NCBI GenBank assembly: GCA_937922235.1
Contig: CAKZVC010000046.1
Span: forward strand, 1 to 45,480
Origin: an uncultured Acidimicrobiales bacterium
Lineage (GTDB): Bacteria > Actinomycetota > Acidimicrobiia > Acidimicrobiales > SHLQ01
Direction of reading: 5' to 3'
Length of the DNA: 45,480 nucleotides
Part shown: positions 1 to 8,042 of the stretch, one piece after another
How positions within the stretch are numbered: the stretch's first letter is position 1
How the letters are laid out: every line of letters starts with the position of its first letter
Notes under the pieces: model-generated
Database searches by the model: none
What the model saw: only the letters and a program-made list of their open reading frames with translations
Told to the model about the DNA's origin: nothing
Program-made: the position numbers and the translations under genes

Positions 1-268
1 AGGATTCGCTGGCATTGTGATGTTCTCCACCGGTCGTTGGGTCTTTGGGTGCAACGAGCACTCTGCTCGCCAACACGCATCGACCGGTGGACACCCAGCT
101 ACCTACATGTAGCCGTCACCCCCTGAACTCACCCAGACCCCTCGACCCGAACCCGAGTTTGTTGCTGACGCCCCAAACATCGCTATATGAAAGCGCTGAT
201 GGGGAGCGGAGCTAGCGTAGCGACCATGTAGGCCTCCGCGGATCTCGACCGGCAGTGTCGAGAAGTCG
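1..268. other. Upstream gene-free stretch before rmuC
   Basis: No convincing gene is seen here. Frame 1 is open to the TGA at 124-126 and frame 2 to the TAG at 110-112, but neither gives a recognisable peptide. A perfect 10-bp inverted repeat, CCACCGGTCG at 28-37 and CGACCGGTGG at 81-90, could be a loose stem-loop behind an upstream gene outside the window. On the minus strand around 97-113 the string ATGTAGGTA also occurs in the repeat family described at 211-262 and 9485-9601. Confidence 0.4.
211..262 (+). repeat. Two-hairpin dispersed repeat, copy 1
   Basis: A small palindrome (GCTA-GCG-TAGC, 211-221) is followed by GACCATGTAGG and then a second hairpin: stem CTCGAC (244-249), loop CGGCAGT (250-256), stem GTCGAG (257-262). 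Two relatives at 9485-9517 and 9569-9601 keep the loop CGGGAGT but have different stem bases (CTGGG/CCCAG), so pairing rather than sequence is kept. The hairpin ends 6 nt before the first possible rmuC start at 269. Confidence 0.55.
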
Positions 269-1606
269 ATGTCACACCCCATCTCTACTGTTTCAGACAT
301 GCAACTTCTCCCCCTCACTATCGTTCTTTCCCTCATCATCGCGTTGGGCTTTGCCGCCCTCTATCTCTTGTTGCGGCGGGCCGCTGACGAGCAGGCTGCT
401 GCTGGGCAGGAGCAGGCGGTCGCTGCTGCGGTCAAGGCTGCGCTTATCGAGCGTGGGGCCACGGTTGATGCCCTCGGGCGAGAGCGTCTGCAAACGGTCG
501 AGACGGCGGTTGCCCGGGCAGTTGAAGTTGCCGATCAGAAGCTCGACGCTCGCATGCGTGCCGGCACCGAACAGCTCGACGCCCGGTTCCAGCAGGGGGC
601 AGAGAAGCTCGAAGCAAACATGAAGATGGGTCACCAGAAGTACGACTCGAGCACGTCGGTCATCGAAAAGCAGAACCATGAGGTGCGCCGCGAGATGCTC
701 CGCATCGAGAAGATGATCACCGAGCTGCAGGAGAAGACCTCTGGCCAGCACGGAGCCGTCGTGAACCAGTTGCGCCAGGCCGCACAGGTAACCACGCAGC
801 TGCAGCAGACAACCGGCAGCTTGCGCGACGCGCTTGGTAGTTCCCGCAAGCGTGGTAGCTGGGGTGAGCGTATGGCCCAGGACGTCCTCACTCATGCCGG
901 CCTTGTCGAGGGAGTGAACTATCGGGTGCAGAAGGGCACCGAGTCAGGCGGGCGTCCCGACTTCACGGTTCTGATGCCTCGACAGATGGTTCTGCACATG
1001 GATGTGAAATTCCCAGCCGACAACTACTTGGCCTTTCTCGATGCCGAACAAACCGGCTCGCCCGAAGCCGACCGGTTTCGCAAGCAGTTCGTGAAGGATG
1101 CGCGTGACCGGGTGAAAGAGCTTGCGGCTCGCAAGTACAACGAGGAGCCCGACTCGGTCGACACGGTGGTGTTGTTCATCCCGAACGAGAGTGTCTTCTC
1201 GTTTGTTCAGGAGAACGACCCCGAGCTGATGGATATCGCCATGCGATCCAAGATCGTTCTTTGTGGCCCAGGAACTCTGGTTGCGGTATTGCAGGTGGTT
1301 CGTCAGGCCATGGACAACTTCATGCTCGAGCAGCGCAGCAACGAGATCATGGGATGTCTTGCCGACTTCCGGAAGGAGTGGGAGAAGTTCTCCGAGCAGG
1401 TCGACAAGCACGGCAAGCAACTGAACACGGCGCTGAACTCGTTCAACGAGCTCGCTGGTGCTCGTACCAATCAGCTCGGTCGTCAGGTTCGCAAGATCGA
1501 TGCCTTGCAGGCTTCGCCGGTCGAAGCGGCCGACGCTATCGCTGATGCCGAGATCATTGGTGAAGGTGAGGCGTGGCCCCCGCTCCGTGAAGTGGCCAGC
1601 GCCTAG
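269..1606 (+). CDS. rmuC: DNA recombination protein RmuC homologue
   Basis: 445 residues. One N-terminal membrane segment (about residues 12-35) is followed by a long charged, Ala/Glu/Gln-rich region typical of coiled coil (about 40-190), then the RmuC domain (about 195-400). The stretch beginning GSWGER, the PDFTVLMP block and the later DVKFP block match the RmuC nuclease-like core. Family members are membrane-tethered and limit rearrangements at short inverted repeats; the nuclease activity is inferred from the fold. The start is uncertain: ATG 269 adds ten residues to ATG 299, which would put the membrane segment near the N terminus, and neither has a clear ribosome-binding site. The upstream hairpin repeat reaches almost to ATG 269. 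Confidence 0.9.
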   Translation: MSHPISTVSDMQLLPLTIVLSLIIALGFAALYLLLRRAADEQAAAGQEQAVAAAVKAALIERGATVDALGRERLQTVETAVARAVEVADQKLDARMRAGTEQLDARFQQGAEKLEANMKMGHQKYDSSTSVIEKQNHEVRREMLRIEKMITELQEKTSGQHGAVVNQLRQAAQVTTQLQQTTGSLRDALGSSRKRGSWGERMAQDVLTHAGLVEGVNYRVQKGTESGGRPDFTVLMPRQMVLHMDVKFPADNYLAFLDAEQTGSPEADRFRKQFVKDARDRVKELAARKYNEEPDSVDTVVLFIPNESVFSFVQENDPELMDIAMRSKIVLCGPGTLVAVLQVVRQAMDNFMLEQRSNEIMGCLADFRKEWEKFSEQVDKHGKQLNTALNSFNELAGARTNQLGRQVRKIDALQASPVEAADAIADAEIIGEGEAWPPLREVASA

Positions 1607-1638
1607 TCGAACCACGTCGAGATCTCGGGCACGCCGTC

Positions 1639-1644
1639 TAGGCT
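1639..1644 (+). promoter_or_regulatory. Leaderless promoter -10 (TAGGCT) for metG
   Basis: TAGGCT is followed by 7 nt and then the GTG start at 1652, with no Shine-Dalgarno sequence between. The same spacing recurs at many genes in this window and fits a leaderless transcript starting at the GTG. No clear -35 box is seen. Confidence 0.6.
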
Positions 1645-1651
1645 TGGCCGG

Positions 1652-3181
1652 GTGAGCACGTTCTACATCACCACACCGATCTACTACGTCAACGACGCAC
1701 CGCACATTGGTCATGCCTACACCACGGTGTTGGCTGACGCGTTTGCCCGTTGGCACCGGCTGCTTGGCGACGAGACGATGATGCTCACCGGCACCGATGA
1801 GCACGGTCTCAAGATTCAACGTGCCGCAGAAGAGAATGGCGTCACGCCACAAGAGCAGGTCGATGCCACCAGCGTGCTGTTTCGCGAGGCTGTCGAGCAG
1901 ATCAACGTGGCGAACGACGATTTCATTCGGACCACCGAGCCGCGTCATCACCAGGCTGTTCAGGCGCTTATGCAGAAGGTGTACGACAACGGCTACATCT
2001 ACTCCGATACGTACGAGGGCCTCTATTGCGTTGGCTGCGAGGCGTATTACACCGAAGACGAGCTCGACGATGGCAACTGCAAGGTCCACCACCGTCCCGC
2101 CGAACACATGGTGGAAGAGAACTATTTCTTCAAGCTGAGCGCATTCGCTGACCAGCTCACCGAGTACTTCGAGAACACCGAAGGTGTCGTCAAGCCCGAC
2201 GGCTATCGCAAAGAGGTGCTCGGGCTACTCCGCCAAGAGCTGCGCGATGTCAGTATTTCGCGCTCGTCGATCAGCTGGGGTATCCCCGTGCCGTGGGATG
2301 ACAAGCACGTCTTCTACGTCTGGTACGACGCGCTTATCAACTATGCAACTGCCGCCGGTTTCGGCGCCGACGATGAGTCATTCGCCAAGTGGTGGCCACA
2401 CGTTCATCACATCCTCGGCAAGGACATCATCCGGTTCCATTGCGTGTTCTGGCCTGCGATGCTCCTCGCTGCAGGCATCACCGATCTGCCGAAGTACTAC
2501 GTGCACGGCTGGCTTCTGATCGGCGGCGACAAGATGTCGAAGTCGAGCCTGAATTCGGTCACGCCCGCACAGCTCATAGAAGGCGATGAAGACGCTGGTT
2601 ACACGGCGTTCGGCGTCGATGGATTCCGCTATCACTTCCTTCGTGACCCCGCGTTTGGCCCAGACAATGACTTCAGCTACGAGCAGATGATCACGCGCTA
2701 CAACAGCGATTTGGCGAACCAGTTCGGCAACCTCGTGCAGCGCGTCATCACCGTGACGGGCAAGAAGTGCGGCGATACGTCGCCGGCCCCGTCCGGTGAT
2801 GCAACGCTTGCCGCAGAGGCGGCTGCAGTCCTGGAGGACACGACCCGAGCGTGGGAGCGTGCGCAGCCGCCCGTAGCCCTCGATGCAACGTGGCGCCTCA
2901 TTCGTGAAACGAACGAGTACTTGGCCGCCAACGAACCATGGAAGATGGACGAGGGCGACGAGGTCGATGTTGTGATGGGCAACGCGCTCGAAGCGATCCG
3001 CATCGTCTGCATTCTTGCGTCACCCGCCATTCCTGAAGCTGCGCAAGCTGCGTGGGAGCGGATTGGGTTGCCTGGTCGAGTTGATGACCAGCGGCTGCCC
3101 GCTGCTGCTGCGTGGGGTGGCTATCCCGGTGGGCTGCCGTTGACCTCTGGCGACCCGCTGTTTCCTCGCTTGAAGGGCTAG
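1652..3181 (+). CDS. metG: Methionyl-tRNA synthetase
   Basis: 509 residues, GTG start. Class Ia aminoacyl-tRNA synthetase charging tRNA-Met and initiator tRNA. The HIGH signature is at residues 18-21 after FYITTPIYYVNDAP, and KMSKS at 294-298. The connective peptide has a single zinc knuckle, CxxC (CVGC) then CxxH (CKVH), as in the Thermus-type enzyme. The anticodon-binding helical domain follows. There is no C-terminal EMAP/Trbp111-like domain, and the length equals that of mycobacterial MetG. tatD follows 2 nt after the stop, so the two are likely co-transcribed from the leaderless promoter at 1639. Confidence 0.97.
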   Translation: MSTFYITTPIYYVNDAPHIGHAYTTVLADAFARWHRLLGDETMMLTGTDEHGLKIQRAAEENGVTPQEQVDATSVLFREAVEQINVANDDFIRTTEPRHHQAVQALMQKVYDNGYIYSDTYEGLYCVGCEAYYTEDELDDGNCKVHHRPAEHMVEENYFFKLSAFADQLTEYFENTEGVVKPDGYRKEVLGLLRQELRDVSISRSSISWGIPVPWDDKHVFYVWYDALINYATAAGFGADDESFAKWWPHVHHILGKDIIRFHCVFWPAMLLAAGITDLPKYYVHGWLLIGGDKMSKSSLNSVTPAQLIEGDEDAGYTAFGVDGFRYHFLRDPAFGPDNDFSYEQMITRYNSDLANQFGNLVQRVITVTGKKCGDTSPAPSGDATLAAEAAAVLEDTTRAWERAQPPVALDATWRLIRETNEYLAANEPWKMDEGDEVDVVMGNALEAIRIVCILASPAIPEAAQAAWERIGLPGRVDDQRLPAAAAWGGYPGGLPLTSGDPLFPRLKG

Positions 3182-3183
3182 CC

Positions 3184-3942
3184 GTGGCCACAACGTGGAT
3201 TGATAATCACTGTCATATCCCGCCTGGCGAAGATGGCGACGTCTGGGTCGAGGCCGCTCGGGCTGCCGGAGTCGACGAGATGGTGACCGTCGGTGTCACC
3301 CATGAACGGTCGGTTGAAGCGGTCGCTGTTGCGGCACGCCACGACCGAGTCTATGCGACGGTTGGGGTGCATCCGCACGACGCAACCGACGGCATCGACG
3401 GCATCGCCGAGCTCATCGGCTCACCAAAGGTTGTGGCTATTGGAGAAGCCGGACTCGACTACCACTACGACCACTCGCCTCGGGACGTGCAAAAGACAGT
3501 CTTTGCCCAGCACATCGCCTTGGCGAACGAGCACGACTTGCCGTTGGTGATCCACACCCGTGATGCCTGGCAAGACACGTTCGACATTCTCGATGCCGAA
3601 GGAACGCCTCGGCGAACCGTCTTTCACTGTTTCACCGGTGGTCCCGACGAGGCTCGTGGCGGGCTTGATCGCGGGATCGTCATCTCGGTCAGTGGGATCG
3701 TCACCTTCAAGAACGCCCAAGATCTTCGCGACGCGGTGCAAGCGTGCCCGCTCAACATGTTGATGGTGGAGACCGACTCGCCGTACCTCGCACCGGTCCC
3801 ACATCGCGGGAAGAAGAACCAACCCGCGAACGTCGTCCACGTCGGGGAAGCGGTCGCAGAGCTGCACGGGATCGCCGTTTCGGAAGTGGCATTTGCCACG
3901 ACAGAGCGTGCAAGAACGTTCTACGGACTCGATTCGGCATAA
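3184..3942 (+). CDS. tatD: TatD-family metal-dependent hydrolase/DNase
   Basis: 252 residues from a GTG 2 nt after the metG stop. The ORF is open further upstream into metG, but the product clearly begins VATTWIDNHCHI. Metal ligands typical of TatD are visible: the HxH of DNHCH near the N terminus, the Glu of GEAGLDYHYD, His of VIHTRDA, His of FHCFTGG and Asp of ETDSPYLAP. Family enzymes are 3'-5' exonucleases or general phosphohydrolases with a TIM-barrel fold. The metG-tatD-rpf-rsmA-ispE order matches the mycobacterial locus. Confidence 0.94.
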   Translation: MATTWIDNHCHIPPGEDGDVWVEAARAAGVDEMVTVGVTHERSVEAVAVAARHDRVYATVGVHPHDATDGIDGIAELIGSPKVVAIGEAGLDYHYDHSPRDVQKTVFAQHIALANEHDLPLVIHTRDAWQDTFDILDAEGTPRRTVFHCFTGGPDEARGGLDRGIVISVSGIVTFKNAQDLRDAVQACPLNMLMVETDSPYLAPVPHRGKKNQPANVVHVGEAVAELHGIAVSEVAFATTERARTFYGLDSA

Positions 3943-4000
3943 CTTCGCGCGCTACGTAAGAATGTGTATGTCTCAGGTTGCGCGGGTGGGAGTGGTTTCC

Positions 4001-4067
4001 TAGCGTGTTGGCTGCCGCGGTCGGGTCTGTCCTTTCGCGTGCAAAGCATTGAAAGCCAGTAAAGGGG
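4001..4067 (+). promoter_or_regulatory. Candidate promoter and strong ribosome-binding site of the rpf-like gene
   Basis: TAGCGT at 4001-4006 is a possible -10 element that would give a leader of about 60 nt. AAAGGGG at 4061-4067 is a strong Shine-Dalgarno sequence. The only reading frame that continues into the Rpf protein has CTG at 4075, 7 nt beyond it, which decides the unusual start of the next gene. Confidence 0.5.
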
Positions 4068-4074
4068 CCGGATC

Positions 4075-5112
4075 CTGAATCCTCCAAAGGTAAACGAACG
4101 ATGGCGAGTCGCACTCGCTGGTCTCGTTGCCGCTCTCGCGATCCCGTTCCTCATCATCGATTCTCCGGCTCCTGCTGAAGGTGTGGAGACCAACGGTGAT
4201 GAAGTAGCCGCTTCCGACGCGTCGACAACGACGACCACCACTTCCACGACGACGACAACAGTCGCCGTCGCCGCTGACGGCATCCCCGCAGCTGGCAGTG
4301 CCGAGATTCTCGTCGTGACCACCGAGGTCGGGCCCGATATTGATCGTCTCGCGCAACAAGCAGGCGTCTGGAACGCGGCCCGAAGTCAGGCCGTCGCTGA
4401 TGGACTTGTGCAAGCCCAGACAATTCTTCCGCCCTCGGACACCAACTTGGCGCTCCTCCCGGTTGTCCCCCGGGCAGCCGACTCCGATCCAGCTGAGTCG
4501 ACCGAACCGGATGCTCCGGTCGAGCCAGAGACGCCTGCCGAGCCGGAAACACCCACCGAGCCCGAGACACCGACGGAGCCCGAAACACCTGCCGAGCCCG
4601 AAGAGCCAACAGCTCCCGATCCTGAGGTTGAGCCAGACCCTGAGGGCGACGCGGAGCCAACCGCACCAGACGACCCTGATGCTGCGCCAACCGAGCCCGA
4701 GCCCGAGACACCTGCCGAGCCTGCGGAACCCGAAGAAGAGCCCGACCCAGAACCAGAACCTGTTGAACCTGAGCCGATCGTTGATGAAGGCCCAAGCGCC
4801 CCAACGCCGCCGGCACAAGTTGATGGTCGAGTTCCACCACCAAACGGTGGCCCGACTGCATCGCAGTGGAACGCGCTTCGCAAGTGTGAGTCAACGCACA
4901 ACTATCGAGCGATCAGCCCATCAGGCCTCTACCGGGGCGCGTACCAGTTCTCCCAGCAGACATGGGACTGGGTTGCTGGAATCCATCAACCGCACCTGGT
5001 GGGCATCGACCCAAGCGATGCGGAACCTGCATGGCAGGACATCATGGCCTACACCCTGTACGCAATGCGTGGCTGGGATCAGTGGCCAATCTGCGGCAAG
5101 AACTTGCTGTAG
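4075..5112 (+). CDS. Resuscitation-promoting-factor-like secreted transglycosylase (CTG start)
   Basis: 345 residues when started at CTG 4075. The frame is closed by TAA at 4060-4062. No ATG, GTG or TTG lies between that stop and GTG 4183, which would discard the signal segment. From CTG the protein begins MNPPKVNERWRV and has a hydrophobic segment at about 12-28. A Thr-rich stretch, then a long Pro/Glu repeat (PEPETP-type, about 145-240) forms a wall-spanning spacer. The C terminus (about 262-345) matches the Rpf domain: QWNALRKCES with the catalytic Glu at 272, then GAYQFSQQTW and a final WPICG. Rpf enzymes cleave peptidoglycan and support regrowth of dormant actinobacteria. rpfB sits at this place in M. 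tuberculosis, but the DUF348 and G5 domains of RpfB are absent. Confidence 0.88.
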   Translation: MNPPKVNERWRVALAGLVAALAIPFLIIDSPAPAEGVETNGDEVAASDASTTTTTTSTTTTTVAVAADGIPAAGSAEILVVTTEVGPDIDRLAQQAGVWNAARSQAVADGLVQAQTILPPSDTNLALLPVVPRAADSDPAESTEPDAPVEPETPAEPETPTEPETPTEPETPAEPEEPTAPDPEVEPDPEGDAEPTAPDDPDAAPTEPEPETPAEPAEPEEEPDPEPEPVEPEPIVDEGPSAPTPPAQVDGRVPPPNGGPTASQWNALRKCESTHNYRAISPSGLYRGAYQFSQQTWDWVAGIHQPHLVGIDPSDAEPAWQDIMAYTLYAMRGWDQWPICGKNLL

Positions 5113-5121
5113 AACTACCGG

Positions 5122-5940
5122 GTGACCCATAGCCGGCCCGCAATTCATGAGCTCCTCGATCGACACGGCCTTGCCGCGCGTCGAGAGCTCGGACAGAACT
5201 TTGTTGCCGACCCAAACACGGTCCGCCGAATCGCCGACCTTGCCGGCGTCGGTGAAGGCGACCTTGTTGTCGAGATCGGACCTGGTCTCGGATCCCTGAC
5301 ACTTGCCCTCATCGAGACCGGGGCGTCGGTGGTGGCTATCGAGTTCGATAGTGGGCTCGCCGCTGCGGTCACTGAAGTCGTCGGCTCCGATGCTCGGGTG
5401 ATCGAGGCAGACGCACAGACCGTTGACTGGAGCGACGTCATCGGCAGCCACACAGGCCCCGTCCATGTTGTGGCGAACCTGCCATACAACATCGGCACCA
5501 CGTTGACGCTCGACATCCTGGCCGACGTACCCCAGGTTGATTCGATCACCGTCTTGGTGCAATCGGAGGTCGCCGAGCGTTTCGCTGCGGCGCCCGGGTC
5601 GAAGATCTATGGCATCCCTTCGGTCATGGCGGCGCTTCACGCTGATGCGGTGGTGCTCGCAACCGTGCCGCCGACGGTCTTTGTGCCCAGGCCCAAAGTC
5701 CAGTCCTCGCTTGTGAAACTTACGCGCCGAGCAGAACCACCTGCTGTTGCCCACCGTGATCTTGCCGTGGTGGTGAAGGCAGGGTTTGGGCAGCGGCGAA
5801 AGATGTTGCGTCGGGCGTTGGTCGGTCTGCTCACCGAGGAACAGATCGCCGCAGCCGGTGTTGCGCCGACCGATCGAGCCGAACAACTCGATCTTGATGC
5901 CTGGATCCGGCTGACACGCGCCGTACTGTCGAACTCATGA
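5122..5940 (+). CDS. rsmA: 16S rRNA (adenine1518-N6/adenine1519-N6) dimethyltransferase
   Basis: 272 residues, GTG start 9 nt after the preceding stop. RsmA/KsgA uses S-adenosylmethionine to dimethylate two adjacent adenines in helix 45 of 16S rRNA late in small-subunit assembly. Visible motifs are LGQNFVADP near the N terminus, the SAM-binding EIGPGLGSLT (about residue 50), and NLPY at 119-122, the catalytic motif IV of adenine-N6 methyltransferases. The C-terminal helical domain (FGQRRKMLRRAL) is complete. The stop overlaps the ispE ATG, indicating translational coupling. Confidence 0.97.
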   Translation: MTHSRPAIHELLDRHGLAARRELGQNFVADPNTVRRIADLAGVGEGDLVVEIGPGLGSLTLALIETGASVVAIEFDSGLAAAVTEVVGSDARVIEADAQTVDWSDVIGSHTGPVHVVANLPYNIGTTLTLDILADVPQVDSITVLVQSEVAERFAAAPGSKIYGIPSVMAALHADAVVLATVPPTVFVPRPKVQSSLVKLTRRAEPPAVAHRDLAVVVKAGFGQRRKMLRRALVGLLTEEQIAAAGVAPTDRAEQLDLDAWIRLTRAVLSNS

Positions 5941-6686
5941 CGGGAACTCTTCTCCTTCGGGCTGCTGCCAAACTCACAAAAACTCTGAGGGTCACGGGCG
6001 TTCGTGACGACGGGATGCACCTGATCGAAGCCGAGATGGTCGAGCTCAACCTGTACGACGATGTGATCATCGAACCCGGTGCACGCGGGGGAGTGGTCTT
6101 CGAGGGGCCGTTTGCGAGCTCGGACATCGACCCGATGGACAACTTGGTAACGAAGGCTGCGGCCCTGGCTGGCGTCGAAGACTTCTCGGCCACCGTCGTG
6201 AAGCGAATACCTTCTGGGGCGGGCCTCGGTGGTGGCTCAGCCGATGCCGCCGCGGTGCTGAAGTGGGCGGGTTACCAAGACACCGTGGGCGCAGCGCAAA
6301 TCGGCGCTGACGTTGCCTTCTGCCTCGTTGGAGGTAGGGCGATGGTGAGCGGGATTGGCGAAATCGTCGAACCCCTGCCGTTCGAAGAGGCGACCTTTAC
6401 CGTGGTGACGCCGCCGATTCACTGCAGCACGCCAGCCGTCTACCGAATGTGGGACGAGCTCGGTGGCCCGACAGGCGCCAATGGCAACGACCTCGAACCT
6501 GCAGTATTGGCCGTTGCGCCCGAACTTGCTGGTGCCAGAGACGCTCTTGGTGATGCCACGGGATTGACGCCGAGGCTCGCCGGAAGCGGAAGTTCTTGGT
6601 TCGTTGACGGGGACTTTCCTGATGCGGGCGAGGTCTTGCGCACGGTTCGCGCTATCGTGCCTTCTCGTTATGGGATCTCTAATTAA
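5937..6686 (+). CDS. ispE: 4-(cytidine 5'-diphospho)-2-C-methyl-D-erythritol kinase
   Basis: 249 residues. The ATG overlaps the rsmA stop (ATGA). GHMP-family kinase of the non-mevalonate isoprenoid pathway. It has the N-terminal KLTKTLRVTG strand, the ATP loop PSGAGLGGGSADAA at 92-105, the GADVAFCL motif and the C-terminal LAGSGSSWF glycine motif. It is shorter than the usual 280-300 residues: only about 18 residues separate the ATP loop from GADVAF, so the helical region there is trimmed. All catalytic motifs remain, so it is probably functional. Its 3' end overlaps the next small gene by 17 bp. Confidence 0.93.
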   Translation: MTGTLLLRAAAKLTKTLRVTGVRDDGMHLIEAEMVELNLYDDVIIEPGARGGVVFEGPFASSDIDPMDNLVTKAAALAGVEDFSATVVKRIPSGAGLGGGSADAAAVLKWAGYQDTVGAAQIGADVAFCLVGGRAMVSGIGEIVEPLPFEEATFTVVTPPIHCSTPAVYRMWDELGGPTGANGNDLEPAVLAVAPELAGARDALGDATGLTPRLAGSGSSWFVDGDFPDAGEVLRTVRAIVPSRYGISN

Positions 6687-6768
6687 GAAGCGCCGCAAGC
6701 GCATGCGTAAGAAGAAGCACCGCAAGATGTTGAAGCGGACACGAGCGCAACGTCAGCGCGGTCGCTAG
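6670..6768 (+). CDS. Small ribosomal subunit protein bS22 (AURKAIP1/COX24-type)
   Basis: A 32-residue, extremely basic protein starting MGSLIKKRRKRMRKKKHRK and ending QRQRGR. The pattern MGSxIKKRRKRMxKKKHRK is that of the tiny actinobacterial AURKAIP1/COX24-domain protein identified as bS22 in mycobacterial ribosomes. The ATG lies inside the end of ispE (17-bp overlap, different frame) with no good Shine-Dalgarno, which suggests translational coupling to ispE. A strong terminator follows 28 nt downstream. Confidence 0.92.
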   Translation: MGSLIKKRRKRMRKKKHRKMLKRTRAQRQRGR

Positions 6769-6796
6769 TCACTCGTCAATACATTTTGTTGGATTT

Positions 6797-6820
6797 GGCC
6801 CGCATCTCAGCGGGCCTTTT
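6797..6820 (+). terminator. Rho-independent terminator after bS22
   Basis: Perfect 7-bp GC stem GGCCCGC (6797-6803), loop ATCTCA, GCGGGCC (6810-6816), followed directly by TTTT. It ends the metG/rsmA-side transcription units before the tRNA gene. Confidence 0.9.
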
Positions 6821-6900
6821 CCGCGCCCCATCTTCGATGTACTAGATCGTCTCGATCCGAGGTACGCACCGACATCGGGGGTAACGTGGTCTCACCGCCA

Positions 6901-6973
6901 TGGCCGATAGTTCAGTTGGCAGAACGCCTGATTTTGATTCAGGAGGTCGCAGGTTCAATCCCTGCTCGGCCAG
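6901..6973 (+). tRNA. tRNA-Gln (anticodon TTG)
   Basis: A complete cloverleaf can be folded by eye. The acceptor stem is TGGCCGA (6901-6907) with TCGGCCA (6966-6972); discriminator G is at 6973. The D stem is GTTC/GAAC, the anticodon stem CCTGA/TCAGG with loop TTTTGAT, giving anticodon TTG at 6934-6936 (reads CAA, Gln). The T stem is GCAGG/CCTGC with loop TTCAATC. CCA is not encoded. Confidence 0.97.
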
Positions 6974-7007
6974 CAATTTCGACTCGCGAAGTGCTAGTAC
7001 TGGAAGC

Positions 7008-8033
7008 ATGATTCGCACGCAGATCGCTGCAGTAATCGTCCCAACGCAGCCCGCTCAGGGCGCGACTGTCGGGGTCGACGTCAAGGTTGGCGATGCCGCT
7101 CCGCTCAGCCCGCTTGCTGGGAAGTCGATCTATAGCTGGATCGTCGATGCTGCGCTGGCGGCGTCAGTGCGCCGTATTGGCATCATCACGAGCAACCCTA
7201 CGGTCGAGGTTCGCTCGGAGCTCGCTGCTCGCTCCGACGATGCAATGATCGAGCTGGTAACACCACGCTCGACGCTCACCGAAACAATGACGATGGCCGT
7301 TGAGCGCCTTGGCTCTGAGCTCACCCTCAGCGATTCGGCACACATCCTTCTTCTCCCAGCCGAATCGCCACAGATCGGTTCCGCAGAGCTCCGCTCGCTC
7401 ATCGATCGGCACATCGCTACCGGTTCAGCGGCGACACTGCTGGCCGCTCCGCCCGAAGAGGTAACGGGTGAGCCAACTGTCGTCCGAGATGCCGATGGGC
7501 AGATCGTGTCGATTCTCGAAGGTGGAAGCGCCGGCCCTGGGATCATGTGTGTTCGGGCATCGCTACTCGTTCCGGCGCTACACCGTTCGGTCGCTCCACG
7601 CTGGCAAAACGGCGCTCCACTCGCCGAGATCGCTGGAGTGCTTACCGAAGTTGGGCACACGGTCGACATCATCGAGCGAGATCAGCCGATCGCGTCCATT
7701 CGCTCTGCCGCAACACGCGCACCGATCGAAATGGGCCTCCGAGATCGCATCATCGCTGCCTGGATCGAGCGCGGCGTAGCAATGCCCGATCCTCGACAAG
7801 TGACGATCGACGCCACCGTGACAATCGGCAAGGGCGTAACCGTGCTTCCTGGCACCGTTCTCGAAGGGGCAACGGTTATTGGCGACGGCGCAACCGTTGG
7901 CCCGAACTCACATGTTGTCGATTCGGTGATCGGGTGCGGCGCACATGTGCCAAACAGTGTTGCTCGTGGGGTTGAAGTGCCTGCACGGGACCAAGTTCGG
8001 CCGTTTTCGGTCCTCGGGGCTGTCACGGGCTGA
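7008..8033 (+). CDS. Degenerate GlmU-like protein (nucleotidyltransferase plus short left-handed beta-helix)
   Basis: 341 residues from ATG 7008. The frame is open upstream through the tRNA, but that part is not a gene. TAGTAC 7 nt before the ATG and no Shine-Dalgarno suggest a leaderless start. Residues 1-230 follow the layout of the GlmU uridyltransferase domain (AVIVPT at the start, then LSPLAGKSIYSWIVDAAL), but the nucleotide-binding LAAGxGTRM signature and its lysine are missing. The C-terminal half has only about four hexapeptide turns (TIGKGVTVLPGTVLEGATVIGDGATVGPNS) and lacks the acetyltransferase catalytic region. In M. tuberculosis glmU and prs are also neighbours. Catalysis is doubtful; a regulatory role or another substrate is possible. 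Confidence 0.75.
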   Translation: MIRTQIAAVIVPTQPAQGATVGVDVKVGDAAPLSPLAGKSIYSWIVDAALAASVRRIGIITSNPTVEVRSELAARSDDAMIELVTPRSTLTETMTMAVERLGSELTLSDSAHILLLPAESPQIGSAELRSLIDRHIATGSAATLLAAPPEEVTGEPTVVRDADGQIVSILEGGSAGPGIMCVRASLLVPALHRSVAPRWQNGAPLAEIAGVLTEVGHTVDIIERDQPIASIRSAATRAPIEMGLRDRIIAAWIERGVAMPDPRQVTIDATVTIGKGVTVLPGTVLEGATVIGDGATVGPNSHVVDSVIGCGAHVPNSVARGVEVPARDQVRPFSVLGAVTG

Positions 8034-8042
8034 CGATCCCGC

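Noticed and set aside
1..126. 3' end of an upstream gene
   Set aside because: Two frames are open from the edge but neither gives a recognisable peptide, and the stretch is too short to judge.
213..231. Leaderless start-stop (ATG TAG) as a tiny regulatory ORF before rmuC
   Set aside because: TAGCGT lies 7 nt before ATG-TAG here, but the similar repeat at 9566 has no such -10 element, so this is probably chance; the repeat itself is reported.
4000..4894. Long minus-strand open frames opposite the rpf-like gene
   Set aside because: They are antisense to the Pro/Glu repeat region; their Gly/Ser- or Arg-rich low-complexity translations come from that repeat, and no ribosome-binding site or family match is seen.
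6900..7007. Coding start inside the tRNA-Gln gene
   Set aside because: The open frame runs through the tRNA, but the cloverleaf is perfect and the GlmU-like protein starts naturally at ATG 7008.
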